Positions 63,471 to 64,000 of a stretch of 64,000 bases of DNA are shown here, piece by piece. Each line of letters opens with the position of its first letter. The stretch's first letter is position 1. Below the pieces are notes generated by a model that ran no database searches, was not told the origin of the DNA, and saw only the letters and a list, made by a program, of their open reading frames with translations. The position numbers and the translations under genes are program-made. Source of the stretch: G963422275 sp963422275 (lineage in GTDB: Bacteria; Pseudomonadota; Alphaproteobacteria; Rhodobacterales; Rhodobacteraceae); NCBI GenBank assembly GCA_963422275.1, contig OY729418.1, positions 310,001 to 374,000 on the forward strand, read 5' to 3'.

Positions 63471-63892
63471 AATCCCGTCCTGAACCGCATACCATTCATC
63501 CCAACGTGCATTGATTAGTAATACAAAAGCAATTCCTGCCTGTCGCCGTTCGCATTCGGACGACATCTATCCAGTAGATTTTGTGGCAGCGGCACAGTTG
63601 TGCGGTTCAAGCCAAATCCCCTAAGCCTGAAAAAGACCTTTCTTTTTGGTTCCGGCTACCCGAGATGTGGCATTTGGCGGTGACGGCTGGGATTTCCGCT
63701 AGGACCATCATCTATAACAAGACCGTTGCGAAAGCGCATTTTCCTCTGCATTTCGCCTTCCGAAGCCGGTTGCGCATCTCGCGCGGCCGCCGGTCGGTGG
63801 CTGCAGCGCCTTTCGGACGTGGTTTTGGCCCATAAAGGCGCGGTTTCAGGCCCCGATGTGCCGCATCGGGCAGGTTCACTCCGACCCTAGGT
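63471..63892. other. Intergenic, nothing recognised
   Basis: No gene, repeat or terminator is recognised between glpK and the IS at the edge. Confidence 0.35.
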
Positions 63893-64000
63893 CGTGTACT
63901 CATAAAGGAAAAAGTGATTTTCTTTCCGGCTCTGATGTGATTCAAGCTTCCAAACAGCGGGAGCTTGAGGATGCGAGGCCGGCACGATCTGACGAATGCG
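63893..64000 (+). mobile_element. IS5-family (IS427-type) element, start only, cut by the window edge
   Basis: CTAGGTCGTGTACTCATAAAGG and the start of the transposase (MRGRHDLTNA from about 63974) match the copy at 52875-53726. The remainder lies outside the window. Confidence 0.85.

Noticed and set aside
1..64000. CRISPR arrays, rRNA and tRNA genes
   Set aside because: No regularly spaced direct repeats and no rRNA-like or CCA-ended cloverleaf sequences were recognised on either strand. A tRNA search program would be decisive.

Overview
The window reads as part of an alphaproteobacterial chromosome. The best support is a gene set matching the rhizobial fructose locus frcRBCAK in content and arrangement, a lower-GC coding style with stop/start overlaps (ATGA, TGATG), and several periplasmic-binding-protein ABC importers of the kind common in Rhodobacterales and Rhizobiales. 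The taxon below class level is inference. The window alternates between well-kept catabolic operons and stretches of insertion-sequence (IS) debris with broken genes, which suggests a genome with active IS expansion and gene decay, as in a host-associated or recently bottlenecked lineage.

Layout. 1-2.4 kb: IS1595-type transposase wrecks around a dead MetX-like hydrolase and a decayed nucleotidyltransferase. 2.6-5.1 kb: Gfo/Idh/MocA oxidoreductase plus a fucose-isomerase-like protein. 5.2-6.1 kb: IS remnant and an hsdS tail. 6.4-12.6 kb: one operon with a polyamine-type ABC importer, a nucleoside hydrolase and adenine deaminase. 13.5-16.2 kb: an aminoglycoside-phosphotransferase-fold kinase and a class III aminotransferase. 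16.4-21.3 kb: IS debris, a single-chain MNT-HEPN-like protein and a dead ImmA/IrrE peptidase. 21.8-33.5 kb: sugar block, with a CUT1 ABC importer, a LacI regulator with a palindromic operator candidate, a clan GH-J-like glycosidase, then frcK, frcA, frcC, frcB and a divergent ROK regulator. 33.7-44.2 kb: cupin, LysR regulator and a nine-gene operon (TorT-like binding protein, CUT2 ATPase, permease, oxidoreductase, PxpA, biotin carrier, biotin carboxylase, PxpB, PxpC). 44.5-46 kb: convergent D-aminoacylase. 46-61.8 kb: a decaying defence island (DUF4145 protein, truncated Gabija-like GajA, GajB-like helicase, phosphorothioate-type SBD-HNH endonuclease, a methyltransferase split by an IS, TnpB tail) among IS1595, IS5 and IS982 elements. 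62-63.5 kb: glycerol kinase. The right edge enters another IS5-family copy.

How the genes work together. The sugar block would take up a fructoside, hydrolyse it in the cytoplasm, and import and phosphorylate fructose. The 6.4-12.6 kb operon would take up a purine compound, release the base and deaminate adenine. The 35-44 kb operon holds every part expected of a split biotin-dependent amide/lactam carboxylase (BC, BCCP and the KipI/KipA pair homologous to the carboxyltransferase domain of urea carboxylase) with a PxpA hydrolase and its own importer. This is the best candidate here for an undescribed pathway. The defence genes look largely disabled: GajA has lost its Walker A region to an IS and GajB has a substituted Walker A glycine.
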